Source: UBA1140 sp964573285
GTDB taxonomy: Bacteria > Campylobacterota > Campylobacteria > Campylobacterales > Sulfurovaceae
Direction of reading: 5' to 3'
NCBI GenBank assembly: GCA_964573285.1
Contig: CAZNJD010000009.1
Location: forward strand, 53,546-117,545
DNA: 64,000 nucleotides
Shown here: piece after piece, positions 16,041 to 25,292 of the stretch
How positions within the stretch are numbered: position 1 is the first letter of the stretch
Layout: the number at the start of each line of letters is the position of its first letter
Translations under genes and position numbers: made by a program
The notes under the pieces: model-generated
What the model saw: the letters and a program-made list of their open reading frames with translations, nothing else
The model's database searches: none
What the model was told of the DNA's origin: nothing

Positions 16041-16823
16041 TTAAGAGTTGTTTATTTTTATCACATCAATCTGACTTGGTGCAAAGAGTCTAAAAGGAAT
16101 GCGAGAATAGCCTATACCATTAGATACATAAACAAATTTACCCTCTTCTATCTCTTTTAATCCTATTAGAAATTTACCCTGATTTCTAATAACCGAACTA
16201 AGCAGACCTAGTTTTGTAATCTGTCCTCCATGGTTATGCCCACTAAGAGATAAAACAAATGGATAGCCTTGAAAAAATCTAATACTATTTGGACGATGAA
16301 TTAATACAATAGTAGCTAGATTTATATCAATATCTCTAAAAGATTTTTCTATATCCATAGGAACACCAAAACGCTCTCCTATAAAATCCCCTACTCCTAC
16401 TAAATTAAATATACATTTACTCTGCATTATAATAGTTGATTGATTAAATAGCGTATGCACTCCTAATATATTTAACTTATCAAGAAACTCTCTTATATTA
16501 CTACGATATAAGCCTATCTCATGATTACCAACTATAAAATATGTAGGTATCTGTTGAGTTAGATATTTTAATGGAGATAATATCTCTATATCCAAATTAA
16601 TATTATATGATATTAAATCTCCTGTAATTACACATATATTAGGAGATATATCTATAACATCTTTAACCAAATTTTCCAAAAAAGATTTATCAAGATAGTA
16701 ACCTAAATGTATATCACTAAGATTTACAATAGTGTAATCACTACATGGGAATTTGGGAATATTCAACTTAATATACTTTTTCTGGGTTATATGTTTCCAA
16801 GGAGAAATAAAGTTATGTTTCAT
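16041..16823 (-). CDS. Calcineurin-like metallophosphoesterase
   Basis: A 260-residue protein with the five blocks of the binuclear metallophosphoesterase fold: LSDIHLG, ITGDLIS, VGNHE, a mid-sequence LIHRPN, and SGHNHGGQI. It resembles the YaeI/YkuE group, which acts on phosphodiesters such as lipid or nucleotide substrates at the membrane. No signal peptide or membrane segment is evident. The substrate cannot be told from sequence. It is divergent from pdxJ across a 47-bp gap. Confidence 0.82.
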   Translation of the reverse strand: MKHNFISPWKHITQKKYIKLNIPKFPCSDYTIVNLSDIHLGYYLDKSFLENLVKDVIDISPNICVITGDLISYNINLDIEILSPLKYLTQQIPTYFIVGNHEIGLYRSNIREFLDKLNILGVHTLFNQSTIIMQSKCIFNLVGVGDFIGERFGVPMDIEKSFRDIDINLATIVLIHRPNSIRFFQGYPFVLSLSGHNHGGQITKLGLLSSVIRNQGKFLIGLKEIEEGKFVYVSNGIGYSRIPFRLFAPSQIDVIKINNS

Positions 16824-16870
16824 TATAGTCTTTTTTTATGAAATCATAACATCTATATAAGGAATTTTTG

Positions 16871-17653
16871 ATGAAATTAGGCGTAAATATCGACCATATA
16901 GCCGTATTGAGAGAGGCTAGAAAGATAGCAGACCCAAACCCACTAGATGCACTAAGCATTGTCAAACGAGCAGGTGCAGAACAGATAACTATACATTTAC
17001 GGGAAGATAGAAGACATATCAATGATAGTGATGCTAGAAATATTATTCAACTCTCACAACTACCTATAAATTTGGAGTGTGCTTTAGCCTCTGAAATTAT
17101 AGATATAGTATGTGAACTAAAACCCCATAGAGCTACACTTGTACCTGAAAAAAGAGAAGAAGTTACTACAGAGGGTGGATTAAATATATTAGAAGAACCA
17201 AATAGATTAATAGAGATTATAGATAGACTTCATCTTAATGAGATAGAGGTCTCTTTATTTATTGACCCAACTTATAAAAATATCCAACAAGCCAAAGTAT
17301 TAGGTGTAGAGTGGATAGAGTTTCATACAGGTAAATATGCAAATATATATGCCATGCTTTTTAGCAATTTAGCTAATACTCCACATAGTATATTAGAGCT
17401 AGAACTATCTCGTAAAGAGCTATCAAGTATGCTAAAAGAGGAGATTAATAATCTACAACTATTAAGTGCTAAAGCAATAGAAATAGGACTAAAAGTTGCT
17501 GCTGGACATGGACTTAACTACCAAAATATAGAGGCTATTGCTAATATAAAGAGTATTAAGGAGTTGAATATAGGTCAAAGTATTATTGCTCGGTCTATTT
17601 GGGTTGGATTGGAACAAGCTATTTTAGATATGAAAGATTTATTAATAAGATGA
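16871..17653 (+). CDS. pdxJ: Pyridoxine 5'-phosphate synthase
   Basis: A 260-residue TIM-barrel enzyme that condenses 3-amino-2-oxopropyl phosphate with deoxyxylulose 5-phosphate to pyridoxine 5'-phosphate. The N-terminus KLGVNIDHIAVLREAR with the phosphate- and substrate-binding residues, TIHLREDRRHI, and the late GLKVAAGHGLNY are the family blocks. The ATG at 16871 follows AAGGA by 6-7 nt. A TTG one codon earlier is not needed. The stop overlaps the pdxA start as ATGA, so the two vitamin B6 genes are translationally coupled. Confidence 0.95.
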   Translation: MKLGVNIDHIAVLREARKIADPNPLDALSIVKRAGAEQITIHLREDRRHINDSDARNIIQLSQLPINLECALASEIIDIVCELKPHRATLVPEKREEVTTEGGLNILEEPNRLIEIIDRLHLNEIEVSLFIDPTYKNIQQAKVLGVEWIEFHTGKYANIYAMLFSNLANTPHSILELELSRKELSSMLKEEINNLQLLSAKAIEIGLKVAAGHGLNYQNIEAIANIKSIKELNIGQSIIARSIWVGLEQAILDMKDLLIR

Positions 17654-18588
17654 AGAAAATAGCCATAAGTATAGGAGACCTAAATGGAATAGGTATCCAA
17701 CTAGCACTAGAAAACCATAATATTATAAAAAAAATAGTAGAACCTATATACTGTATAGATAAAACTATGTTAAAACAAGCTTCAAAACTACTAAATATCA
17801 CTATACCCGATGATTTCAAAATAGTAAATAAAATTTCTAAACCTTTTACTATACAAGCAGGAGAAGTTACTAAAGAGAGTGGAGTATATAGTTTTGCATC
17901 ATTTCTAAAAGCAGTAGAGATGGCAAAAATGCAAGATGTTGATGGAGTTATGACACTACCTATAAATAAAAAAGCTTGGGAACTAACAGGAGTCAAATAT
18001 AAAGGTCATACAGATGCATTGCGTGACTTTTTCTTTGCTAATGCTATTATGATGTTGGGTGTACCAAATATGTTTGTAGCTCTATATACTGAACATATTC
18101 CACTAAAAGAGGTAGCTTCTAAAATAGATGAAAAAAATTTAACAAGATTTCTAATAGATTTTTATAATTCGATTAAACCAGACTCTACCATAGCAGTTTT
18201 GGGATTAAATCCACATGCAGGAGATAATGGAGTATTAGGAGATAAAGAAAAGATTATAACTAATGCTATAGATAGAGCCACCAAAATTATAAGAGAAAAA
18301 GAAGTAATAGATAGTAACCATCTATTATTCAGTAATCCATTAGTTCCTGATATAGCTTTCACTCCTAATATGCGTAAAAACTATAAATATTTTATAGCAA
18401 TGTATCATGACCAAGGGTTGATACCTCTAAAAGCTCTATATTTTGATGAGGGTATTAATATCTCTTTGAATTTACCAATTATAAGAACATCTGTTGACCA
18501 TGGAACAGCTTTTGATATTGCATATCAAAAGAGAAAACTTAATAACTTAAGCTATATCAATGCGATAAATTATTTCATTACCACCTGA
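17650..18588 (+). CDS. pdxA: 4-hydroxythreonine-4-phosphate dehydrogenase
   Basis: A 312-residue NAD-dependent enzyme that oxidises 4-phosphohydroxy-L-threonine, giving the PdxJ substrate. SIGDLNGIGIQLAL opens the fold, GHTDAL and the metal-binding histidines (YKGHTD, GLNPHAGDNG, YHDQGLIPLK) are visible, and RTSVDHGTAFDIAY closes it. The start at 17650 overlaps the pdxJ stop by 4 nt. A longer upstream frame lies inside pdxJ and is rejected. Its 3' end overlaps the convergent diguanylate cyclase by 19 nt. Confidence 0.93.
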   Translation: MKKIAISIGDLNGIGIQLALENHNIIKKIVEPIYCIDKTMLKQASKLLNITIPDDFKIVNKISKPFTIQAGEVTKESGVYSFASFLKAVEMAKMQDVDGVMTLPINKKAWELTGVKYKGHTDALRDFFFANAIMMLGVPNMFVALYTEHIPLKEVASKIDEKNLTRFLIDFYNSIKPDSTIAVLGLNPHAGDNGVLGDKEKIITNAIDRATKIIREKEVIDSNHLLFSNPLVPDIAFTPNMRKNYKYFIAMYHDQGLIPLKALYFDEGINISLNLPIIRTSVDHGTAFDIAYQKRKLNNLSYINAINYFITT

Positions 18589-19523
18589 TTTCGTCCTCCC
18601 TCTTTTGCTTTATAGAGTGCTTTATCAACTCTATGAAATATATCTACTTGTGTATCTTTTGGTTTAGCTTGGGTTACTCCAAAACTACAAGTAACTTTAA
18701 TATCTTTTGTAAAAGGGTATTGGCTTATATCTTTTCGTAATATATTTGCTATTTTAAAAGCTTCATCCTTTGTTAAAAATTGTGCCAATATCACAAACTC
18801 TTCTCCACCCCATCTACTAAAAAGTGTGGTTCTTCTTATTTTTAGCTCTTTTAGTCTCTGTTTGACTATGGATGTTAACTCTATTAATATCCTATCACCT
18901 ATATTATGACCTTGAGTATCATTGATAAATTTAAAATGGTCAATATCAAAAAGAATAATAGAAAATGTCTCATCAAATCTATCACTTCTCTCCATATACA
19001 AAGGAAATATCTCATTAAATTTTACTCTACTATAGATATTGGTCAAAGCATCATAATCGGCTAATTTACGGATTATATCTTTGTCACTCTCTAATCTTGT
19101 AATATTAGTAAAAGACAAAAGATAGTAGTTTCGCTTTAATTTACTCAGTTGTATATAGAAGTAGTACTCTAAATTCTTATCAAGAGGTGTTTTTAGTTTA
19201 ACTTTTATCTGTCTATTTTTTTTATAGATGTTTGTTAACCATTTTTTACCAACACTATGTTTAGAAAAACAAGTATCATCTTCTATAAAAAGATTGGGAA
19301 GAGTAGAGTATTGTTCTATAAATCCTTTAGTATTATTAAAACCAAAAAATTCTAATCCTGCCTTATTCATATATATTATCTTTGTATCAGTTGTTAATAC
19401 TAAAATATTTGTCTGTATATCGAGAAAAGATTTGAAACTATTTCTATTTTTTTTAAAAAGATATAATAGAACTATTATTATAGATATAAGAATAGCTACT
19501 ATTGCTATATTAGTATCTTGCAT
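18570..19523 (-). CDS. Membrane-anchored PAS-GGDEF diguanylate cyclase
   Basis: A 317-residue protein with one N-terminal membrane helix (residues 5-24), a PAS-like sensor region (about 33-140) and a C-terminal GGDEF domain from about residue 150. The active-site motif is GGEEF at residues 239-243, which is compatible with making cyclic di-GMP. The inhibitory RxxD site is not present in the expected place just upstream, so product feedback may be absent. No EAL domain. The signal sensed is unknown. It is followed, on the same strand, by no close gene and overlaps pdxA tail-to-tail. Confidence 0.85.
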   Translation of the reverse strand: MQDTNIAIVAILISIIIVLLYLFKKNRNSFKSFLDIQTNILVLTTDTKIIYMNKAGLEFFGFNNTKGFIEQYSTLPNLFIEDDTCFSKHSVGKKWLTNIYKKNRQIKVKLKTPLDKNLEYYFYIQLSKLKRNYYLLSFTNITRLESDKDIIRKLADYDALTNIYSRVKFNEIFPLYMERSDRFDETFSIILFDIDHFKFINDTQGHNIGDRILIELTSIVKQRLKELKIRRTTLFSRWGGEEFVILAQFLTKDEAFKIANILRKDISQYPFTKDIKVTCSFGVTQAKPKDTQVDIFHRVDKALYKAKEGGRNQVVMK

Positions 19524-19552
19524 ATTTTATTACTAAAAATAGTTATAAAAAC

Positions 19553-20185
19553 TCATGAAAGTTCTTTAACCATTCTTGATGACTCTTCTATAGATGGGTC
19601 TAACTGAACTACCCTTTTATAATTTAAAAGTGCTTCATCCATTCGTTTTAGGTCATATAGGGTATTGGCATAATTAAAATAATGAGGAGCAAACTCAGGG
19701 TCTAACTCAATCGCTTTTTTATGATGTTCTATAGCCAAATCATCTTGATTGAGTTTATGAAGTACATTAGCTAATGATACATGAGCCATATCTTCATTTG
19801 GATTTATAGATAAAATCTGAGTATAAATATCTTTGGCTTCATTTAATCTATTCATATTAATTAATACAAAGCCATATTTTAATAATAGTTCTATATTATC
19901 TTTCTCTAAAATTAAAGCACTTGATAGTGCTTTATCTGCTTCTATAAAATCTTGTTTTTCAAGAGCATTATCAGCCATTTGAATAAGCTGTTGAACTCTT
20001 GATAGCTTTGGTGCTGGAACAGAAAATACTTTATCCATTTCAGTGATACCACCTATTTGTTCATTGTCTCTGTTTGCTTCAAAATCTACACCCCGTTTAG
20101 GAAATGCTCCCGAAAATAACTGTTTAAAAAATAAAACAAACACTATAATTGAAATTATAAAAAGTAAAAATTGAAATATACTCAT
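19553..20185 (-). CDS. Membrane-anchored TPR protein
   Basis: A 210-residue protein with an N-terminal membrane helix (residues 3-20) and four or so tetratricopeptide repeats between about residues 65 and 205, with typical pairs such as ALEKQDFIEADKAL and HYFNYANTLYDLKRMDEAL. TPR arrays bind other proteins, but the partner is not indicated. GGAG precedes the ATG. It lies between clpB and the diguanylate cyclase on the same strand, with small gaps. Confidence 0.75.
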   Translation of the reverse strand: MSIFQFLLFIISIIVFVLFFKQLFSGAFPKRGVDFEANRDNEQIGGITEMDKVFSVPAPKLSRVQQLIQMADNALEKQDFIEADKALSSALILEKDNIELLLKYGFVLINMNRLNEAKDIYTQILSINPNEDMAHVSLANVLHKLNQDDLAIEHHKKAIELDPEFAPHYFNYANTLYDLKRMDEALLNYKRVVQLDPSIEESSRMVKELS

Positions 20186-20252
20186 ACTGTCTCCATGTTA
20201 ATTGTAGAATAATAGAATAATATTACTTAGAAACGATGGAAATGTAAAGTAA

Positions 20253-22826
20253 TTATCCAATATTTACGATAACTTCTCCATTTTGAACATCAAAGTTAAC
20301 ACTACTACCCTCTATAACTCTATCTTCTAAGATTAATTGGGCTAACTTATCCTCCACCACATCATACAATGCTCTTTTGAGAGGTCTAGCACCATAAACT
20401 GGGTCAAAACCTGCTTGGGCTATATATGCTTTGGCACTATCACTTAATGTTACTTTAATATCTCGTTGTGATAATTTTTTCTCTATATCTCTAAATAATA
20501 TATCAACTATTTTAGTGATTGCTTCAAGGTCAAGTGGATTGAATATTACTATATCATCTAATCTATTTAAAAACTCTGGCTTAAAGTATCTCTTTAATTC
20601 ACTATTTACAGCTTTCTCTCTCTGTTCTATATTATCATATTCCATTATTTTATCACTTGCGATATTAGAAGTCATAATAATAATAGTATTTTTGAAATCA
20701 ATTGTTACACCTTTATTATCTGTTAACCGTCCATCATCAAGAACTTGTAATAGAGTATTAAATACATCAGGATGGGCTTTTTCTATCTCATCAAATAGTA
20801 CTACAGAGTATGGGTTTCGTCGAACTGCTTCTGTAAGCTGTCCACCCTCATCATATCCTACATATCCAGGAGGAGCTCCTACTAACCTTGATGCTGCATG
20901 TTTTTCCATATATTCACTCATATCAATTCTAATAAGTGACTTCTCTGAATCGAATAAAAATTTAGCCAAAGTTTTAGCTACTTGTGTTTTACCTACACCA
21001 GTTGGGCCTAAAAACATAAAACTACCTATAGGTCGGTTAACATCACTAAGTCCTGCTTTATTTCGTTTAATGGCACGAGAGACTGCTCTTAGAGCTTGAT
21101 TTTGCCCTACAACCTCTTGATTTAAAATATTTTCAACATTTAAGATTTTATCTTTTTCACTCTGTAACATCTTATTTACAGGAATTCCAGTCCAACGACT
21201 TACGATACTTGCTATCATCTCTTCATCTACAGAATTTTTGAGTAGTGTTCCCTCTTTTTGCATTTGAGACCATTTAGCTTCTAACTTATCTAATTTAGCC
21301 TCTTGTGCTGGGATTTGCCCATGTTGTATCTCTGCTACTTTAGAGAAATCACCATCTCTTTGTGCAGAGATGGCTTTTATTTTCAACTCTTCAATAGTTG
21401 CTTTGATAGTAGCAACATCATTAAATACAGCTTTTTCATTATCAAACTGACTTTGTAATGACATCTGTTTCTCTTTGAGGTCTGCTAACTCTTTTTCTAT
21501 CTCTTGGAGACGAGAAGCATTTTTATCACCCTCTTCCATCAAGAGAGCCTCTTTTTCAACTTGAAGTGTAGTAAATTCTCTTTTGGTTTTTGCCAAATCA
21601 GTTGGTTCACTCTCTATCTGCATTTTAAGTTCGGCTGCTGCTTCATCTATCAAATCTATAGCTTTATCTGGTAAAAATCTATCACTAATATATCTATCAC
21701 TAAGTTTTGCAGCAGATACTAATGCTGAATCCATAATAGTTACATTGTGATGTGATTCTAATCTCTCTTTGATACCACGCAAGATTTGTAATGCCTCATT
21801 GATACTTGGTTCTTCTACCTTTACAGGTTGAAATCTTCTCTGCAAAGCAGTATCTTTTTCAAAATATTTTCTATACTCTTTAAGTGTTGTAGCACCTATT
21901 GTATGCAATTCACCTCTTGCAAGTGCTGGTTTGAGAATATTAGCAGCATCCATACTACCCTCACTTGCTCCTGCTCCTATTATAGTGTGAATTTCATCAA
22001 TAAAGAGAATAATATTTGATGCACTCTTAACCTCATCAACTACGGATTTTAGTCTATCTTCAAACTCTCCTCTATATTTAGCACCAGCAATTAGTCGGCT
22101 CATATCTAATGAAATAACACGCATATTTTGCAAACTTAAAGGTACTTCTTTGTTTACAATTCTTTGTGCTAATCCCTCAACTATGGCTGTTTTACCAGTT
22201 CCAGGTTCGCCTATAAGTATAGGATTATTTTTGGTTTTACGAATAAGGATTTGCATCATTCTCTGAACCTCTTCATCTCTACCTATTACAGGGTCTAACT
22301 CTCCATCAATAGCCTTTTGGTTCAAATCAATTCCATACTGTTCTAATGCCTCTAATGCCTCATCTGCACTTTGAGTATCTATTGTTTTACCACCACGAAT
22401 AGACTCTAATGTTTTTTTGAGTTCATATAAGTCGATATATTTACTTATGCTATCTTTTATAAATGGTTCATTGATATTGGCTATAATCCAAGAGTCAACA
22501 GATAGATATTGGTCTCCATTAGCAGTCATAACACCCTCTGCTTGTTGTAAAGATGCTACAGTTTTAGCAGAAAGTCTAATAGTCTCTTTGGTTACAGTGG
22601 ATACCTTGGGTAAAGTATTTGCAAAACTTTTAACCTCTAACTCTATTGCACTTTTATCAATATTCATTTTATTAAGTGCTTGATGTAATAATGAATTAGT
22701 ATTTGTTAGTAAAGCCCATAACAGATGAATGGGGTCAACTTCTTGATTTTTATTATGCAAAGCTAGAGAAACCCCTGCTTCTACTGTAGAACTCATTTGA
22801 TGTGTTAATTTTTCTAATATATTCAT
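20253..22826 (-). CDS. clpB: ATP-dependent disaggregase ClpB
   Basis: An 857-residue Hsp100 chaperone that, with DnaK, pulls proteins out of aggregates. It has the N-terminal repeat domain, the first AAA+ module with Walker A GEPGTGKTA (residues 206-214), a long middle coiled coil (about 400-530) that distinguishes ClpB from ClpA/ClpC, and the second AAA+ module with GPTGVGKTQ near residue 600. The substrate pore loop KYRGEFE and the C-terminal D2 small domain are present. AAGGAAG lies just upstream of the ATG. A canonical promoter sits 40 nt before the gene. Confidence 0.96.
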   Translation of the reverse strand: MNILEKLTHQMSSTVEAGVSLALHNKNQEVDPIHLLWALLTNTNSLLHQALNKMNIDKSAIELEVKSFANTLPKVSTVTKETIRLSAKTVASLQQAEGVMTANGDQYLSVDSWIIANINEPFIKDSISKYIDLYELKKTLESIRGGKTIDTQSADEALEALEQYGIDLNQKAIDGELDPVIGRDEEVQRMMQILIRKTKNNPILIGEPGTGKTAIVEGLAQRIVNKEVPLSLQNMRVISLDMSRLIAGAKYRGEFEDRLKSVVDEVKSASNIILFIDEIHTIIGAGASEGSMDAANILKPALARGELHTIGATTLKEYRKYFEKDTALQRRFQPVKVEEPSINEALQILRGIKERLESHHNVTIMDSALVSAAKLSDRYISDRFLPDKAIDLIDEAAAELKMQIESEPTDLAKTKREFTTLQVEKEALLMEEGDKNASRLQEIEKELADLKEKQMSLQSQFDNEKAVFNDVATIKATIEELKIKAISAQRDGDFSKVAEIQHGQIPAQEAKLDKLEAKWSQMQKEGTLLKNSVDEEMIASIVSRWTGIPVNKMLQSEKDKILNVENILNQEVVGQNQALRAVSRAIKRNKAGLSDVNRPIGSFMFLGPTGVGKTQVAKTLAKFLFDSEKSLIRIDMSEYMEKHAASRLVGAPPGYVGYDEGGQLTEAVRRNPYSVVLFDEIEKAHPDVFNTLLQVLDDGRLTDNKGVTIDFKNTIIIMTSNIASDKIMEYDNIEQREKAVNSELKRYFKPEFLNRLDDIVIFNPLDLEAITKIVDILFRDIEKKLSQRDIKVTLSDSAKAYIAQAGFDPVYGARPLKRALYDVVEDKLAQLILEDRVIEGSSVNFDVQNGEVIVNIG

Positions 22827-22864
22827 AGTTGCTTCCTTTTTTTTAATAAACTTTAGTTTGTGTA

Positions 22865-22893
22865 ATTATACAACTTTAGTCACTTACTGTCAA
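22865..22893 (-). promoter_or_regulatory. Canonical sigma-70 promoter of clpB
   Basis: On the minus strand TTGACA (22893-22888) and TATAAT (22870-22865) are both perfect consensus hexamers with a 17-bp spacer, the only full -35/-10 pair I found in the window. Transcription should start about 32 nt upstream of the clpB ATG. Confidence 0.8.
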
Positions 22894-22894
22894 G
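22874..22894. promoter_or_regulatory. Possible degenerate HspR (HAIR-type) operator
   Basis: CTTTAGT, 7 nt, then TGTCAAG matches the 7-7-7 layout of the HAIR consensus (CTTGAGT-N7-ACTCAAG) at 11 of 14 positions and covers the clpB -35 and spacer. HspR represses clpB-type operons in Helicobacter and Campylobacter. The match is partial, so this is tentative. Confidence 0.3.
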
Positions 22895-23005
22895 TTTAAT
22901 TTGTATATTTGATTTAAATTGCAAATTTTATCATAAATTAGAGAACTTTTAGTAATATTTGAATAAAATACAACCTAAACTAATGATGGGATTAATATAA
23001 CAATA

Positions 23006-24322
23006 ATGATAAATAAAAATAAAAAAGCTATACTTTTTGGTTTTCTATCCACAGTAACTGCCTCACTACTGTTGGTTAGCAATGTTCAAGCTGATAATTT
23101 ATATAATAATAGACCAAACAGAGATACTTCTAAACTTGAAGCTTATCTAAAATTTACAAAAATTGTTTCGCTAATAGAAGACCAATATGTTGATGACTTA
23201 AATACCAGCGATATTATTGATAAAGCACTAAAAGGGTTACTTTCAAATCTTGATGCACATTCATCTTTTATGGATGCAAAAGAGTCAAAAGAGTTACAAG
23301 TTCAAACCAATGGGGAATTTGGAGGATTGGGTATTAGTGTAGGAATGAAAGATGGAGCATTAACTGTTATCGCACCTATTGAAGGAACACCTGCTGATAA
23401 AGCAGGAATGAAAGCAAATGATATTATCCTTAAAATCAATGACCAAGCAACAATTGGTATGACAATAGACAAAGCAGTATCTATAATGCGTGGGAAACCA
23501 GGAACACCTATCAAACTAACAATAATTAGAAAAGGTGTAATGAAACCTCTAGTAATTGATATTATTAGAGATATTATTGAGATACAATCAGTCTATGCGA
23601 AAACAATTGGTGATGATATTTTATACCTTCGTATTACCTCATTCGACCAAAAAGTTGTTAGTAGTATGAAAAAAGCAATAAAAAAACATCCTAAAGCAAA
23701 AGGTATTATCATTGATTTAAGAAATAATCCAGGTGGATTACTCAATCAAGCTATAGGTGTAGCTGATATGTTTGTTGACCATGGTATAATCGTAAGTCAA
23801 AAAGGGAAAGTAGCTAGTGAAAATCTAATCTATAATGCAAGAGCAGATAATAGTGATACCAAAACTCCACTAGTTATATTAGTCAATGATGGAAGTGCAA
23901 GTGCAAGTGAGATTGTATCAGGTTCACTCCAAGACCATAAACGAGCTATTATCGTGGGAGAAAAAACATTTGGAAAAGGTTCTGTACAAGTTGTAATGCC
24001 TGTTGGAAACAGTGAATCACTTCGGTTAACTATTGCTAGATATTACTTACCTAGTGGTAGAACTATCCAAGCAGTAGGAGTAACTCCTGATATAGAGGTC
24101 TCTTATGGTGAGATAAAAAAAGCTGAAGAGGGTATCTCTATCAAAGAGAAAGATTTACAAAAACACTTAAAGAGTGAACTGCAAAAAGTTGATGGTATTC
24201 AGTTGGATGATAAAGATAAAGCCAAAGATAAAACTATTATTACAGAGGAGCAAATTTATAATGATTTACAACTCAAAAGTGCTGTAGATATACTCAAAGC
24301 ACTAATCATAAACAAAAAATAA
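23006..24322 (+). CDS. ctpA: Carboxy-terminal processing protease (S41 family)
   Basis: A 438-residue periplasmic serine protease. An N-terminal signal segment (about residues 8-29, ending NVQA) is followed by a helical region, a PDZ domain (about 105-185, with GGLGISVGMKDGALTVI and GTPADKAGMKANDIILKI) and the S41 catalytic core. DGSASASEIVSGSLQDH holds the nucleophilic Ser, and GEKTFGKGSVQ the Lys of the Ser-Lys dyad. Such enzymes trim C-termini of envelope proteins. It is followed 11 nt later by purC and may lead that operon. Confidence 0.93.
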   Translation: MINKNKKAILFGFLSTVTASLLLVSNVQADNLYNNRPNRDTSKLEAYLKFTKIVSLIEDQYVDDLNTSDIIDKALKGLLSNLDAHSSFMDAKESKELQVQTNGEFGGLGISVGMKDGALTVIAPIEGTPADKAGMKANDIILKINDQATIGMTIDKAVSIMRGKPGTPIKLTIIRKGVMKPLVIDIIRDIIEIQSVYAKTIGDDILYLRITSFDQKVVSSMKKAIKKHPKAKGIIIDLRNNPGGLLNQAIGVADMFVDHGIIVSQKGKVASENLIYNARADNSDTKTPLVILVNDGSASASEIVSGSLQDHKRAIIVGEKTFGKGSVQVVMPVGNSESLRLTIARYYLPSGRTIQAVGVTPDIEVSYGEIKKAEEGISIKEKDLQKHLKSELQKVDGIQLDDKDKAKDKTIITEEQIYNDLQLKSAVDILKALIINKK

Positions 24323-24333
24323 GGAAATGATAG

Positions 24334-25053
24334 ATGAATAAAACCGAACTACTTTATGAAGGTAAAGCAAAAAAGATTTGGTTAACAGATAATGAAACTC
24401 TACTAATTTCAGAATTTAAAGATGATTTAACAGCTGGAAATGGAGCTATGAAATCAAGCCAAGAGGGTAAAGGTGCATTGAATAATAAAATTTCAACTGA
24501 ACTTTTTAAACTTTTGAATAATAAGGGTATCTCTACTCACTTTGTAGAGATGTTAGATGATAACCATATGCTTCACAAGAAGGCCAAAGTTATTAAAATT
24601 GAGGTAATTGTTAGAAATATAGCAACTGGTAGTTTGAGTAAAAATCTTGGTATTGAAGATGGTAAAAAACTCCCATTTGTGCTTGTAGAGTTTGATTATA
24701 AAAATGATGAACTCGGTGACCCTAAACTAAATGACCAACACTGTCTAATACTTGAACTAGTAAATGATACAGCAGAACTAGAATATATCCGATATATGGC
24801 TAGAAAAATTAATAAAATACTAAAAGAGTTTTATGCTAAAAGAGATTTAACACTAGTTGATTTCAAATTAGAGTTTGGTCGAGACAATAATGATAATATA
24901 ATTCTAATAGATGAACTAAGTCCTGATAACTTTAGACTTTGGGATGTAAATTCTGGTGAAAGTATGGATAAAGATAGATTTAGAAAAGGTCAAGGTGGGC
25001 TAAAAATAGCTTATGAAGAGGTTTTAAAAAGAATTTTAGGGACAAATAAATAA
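24334..25053 (+). CDS. purC: Phosphoribosylaminoimidazole-succinocarboxamide synthase
   Basis: A 239-residue enzyme of de novo purine synthesis that joins aspartate to CAIR using ATP. The opening LLYEGKAKKIW, the ATP-binding region with FKDDLTAGNG, VRNIATGSLSKNLGI, and the late DELSPDNFRLW are the SAICAR synthetase blocks. AAGGAAATG precedes the ATG. The stop shares a base with the purS start, giving coupled translation purC-purS-purQ. Confidence 0.95.
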   Translation: MNKTELLYEGKAKKIWLTDNETLLISEFKDDLTAGNGAMKSSQEGKGALNNKISTELFKLLNNKGISTHFVEMLDDNHMLHKKAKVIKIEVIVRNIATGSLSKNLGIEDGKKLPFVLVEFDYKNDELGDPKLNDQHCLILELVNDTAELEYIRYMARKINKILKEFYAKRDLTLVDFKLEFGRDNNDNIILIDELSPDNFRLWDVNSGESMDKDRFRKGQGGLKIAYEEVLKRILGTNK

Positions 25054-25292
25054 TGAAAGCGATTGTAAATATATTTTTAAAAGAGGGTGTATTAGACCCA
25101 CAAGGAAAAGCAATACACCATGCACTAAATGCTATGAATTTCGAAGGTGTAGATGATGTACGAATGGGTAAACAGATAGTACTTAAACTCTCTTCTACAG
25201 ATAAGAAAGAGGCTCTAAAAGAGGTTGAAAAAATGGCAGAAGATATTTTGGCAAATACAGTTATAGAAGATTATACAATAGAGTTATTTTAA
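25053..25292 (+). CDS. purS: FGAM synthase subunit PurS
   Basis: A 79-residue small subunit of the three-part formylglycinamidine ribonucleotide synthase (PurS-PurQ-PurL), which converts FGAR to FGAM. The pattern FLKEGVLDPQGKAIHHAL, then VRMGKQIVLKL, is typical. It overlaps purC and purQ by one base each. The large subunit gene purL is not in the window. Confidence 0.92.
   Translation: MKAIVNIFLKEGVLDPQGKAIHHALNAMNFEGVDDVRMGKQIVLKLSSTDKKEALKEVEKMAEDILANTVIEDYTIELF

Noticed and set aside
20431..21099. A 222-codon plus-strand frame inside clpB.
   Set aside because: It is antisense to a strongly conserved ATPase domain and has no ribosome-binding site or recognisable motif.
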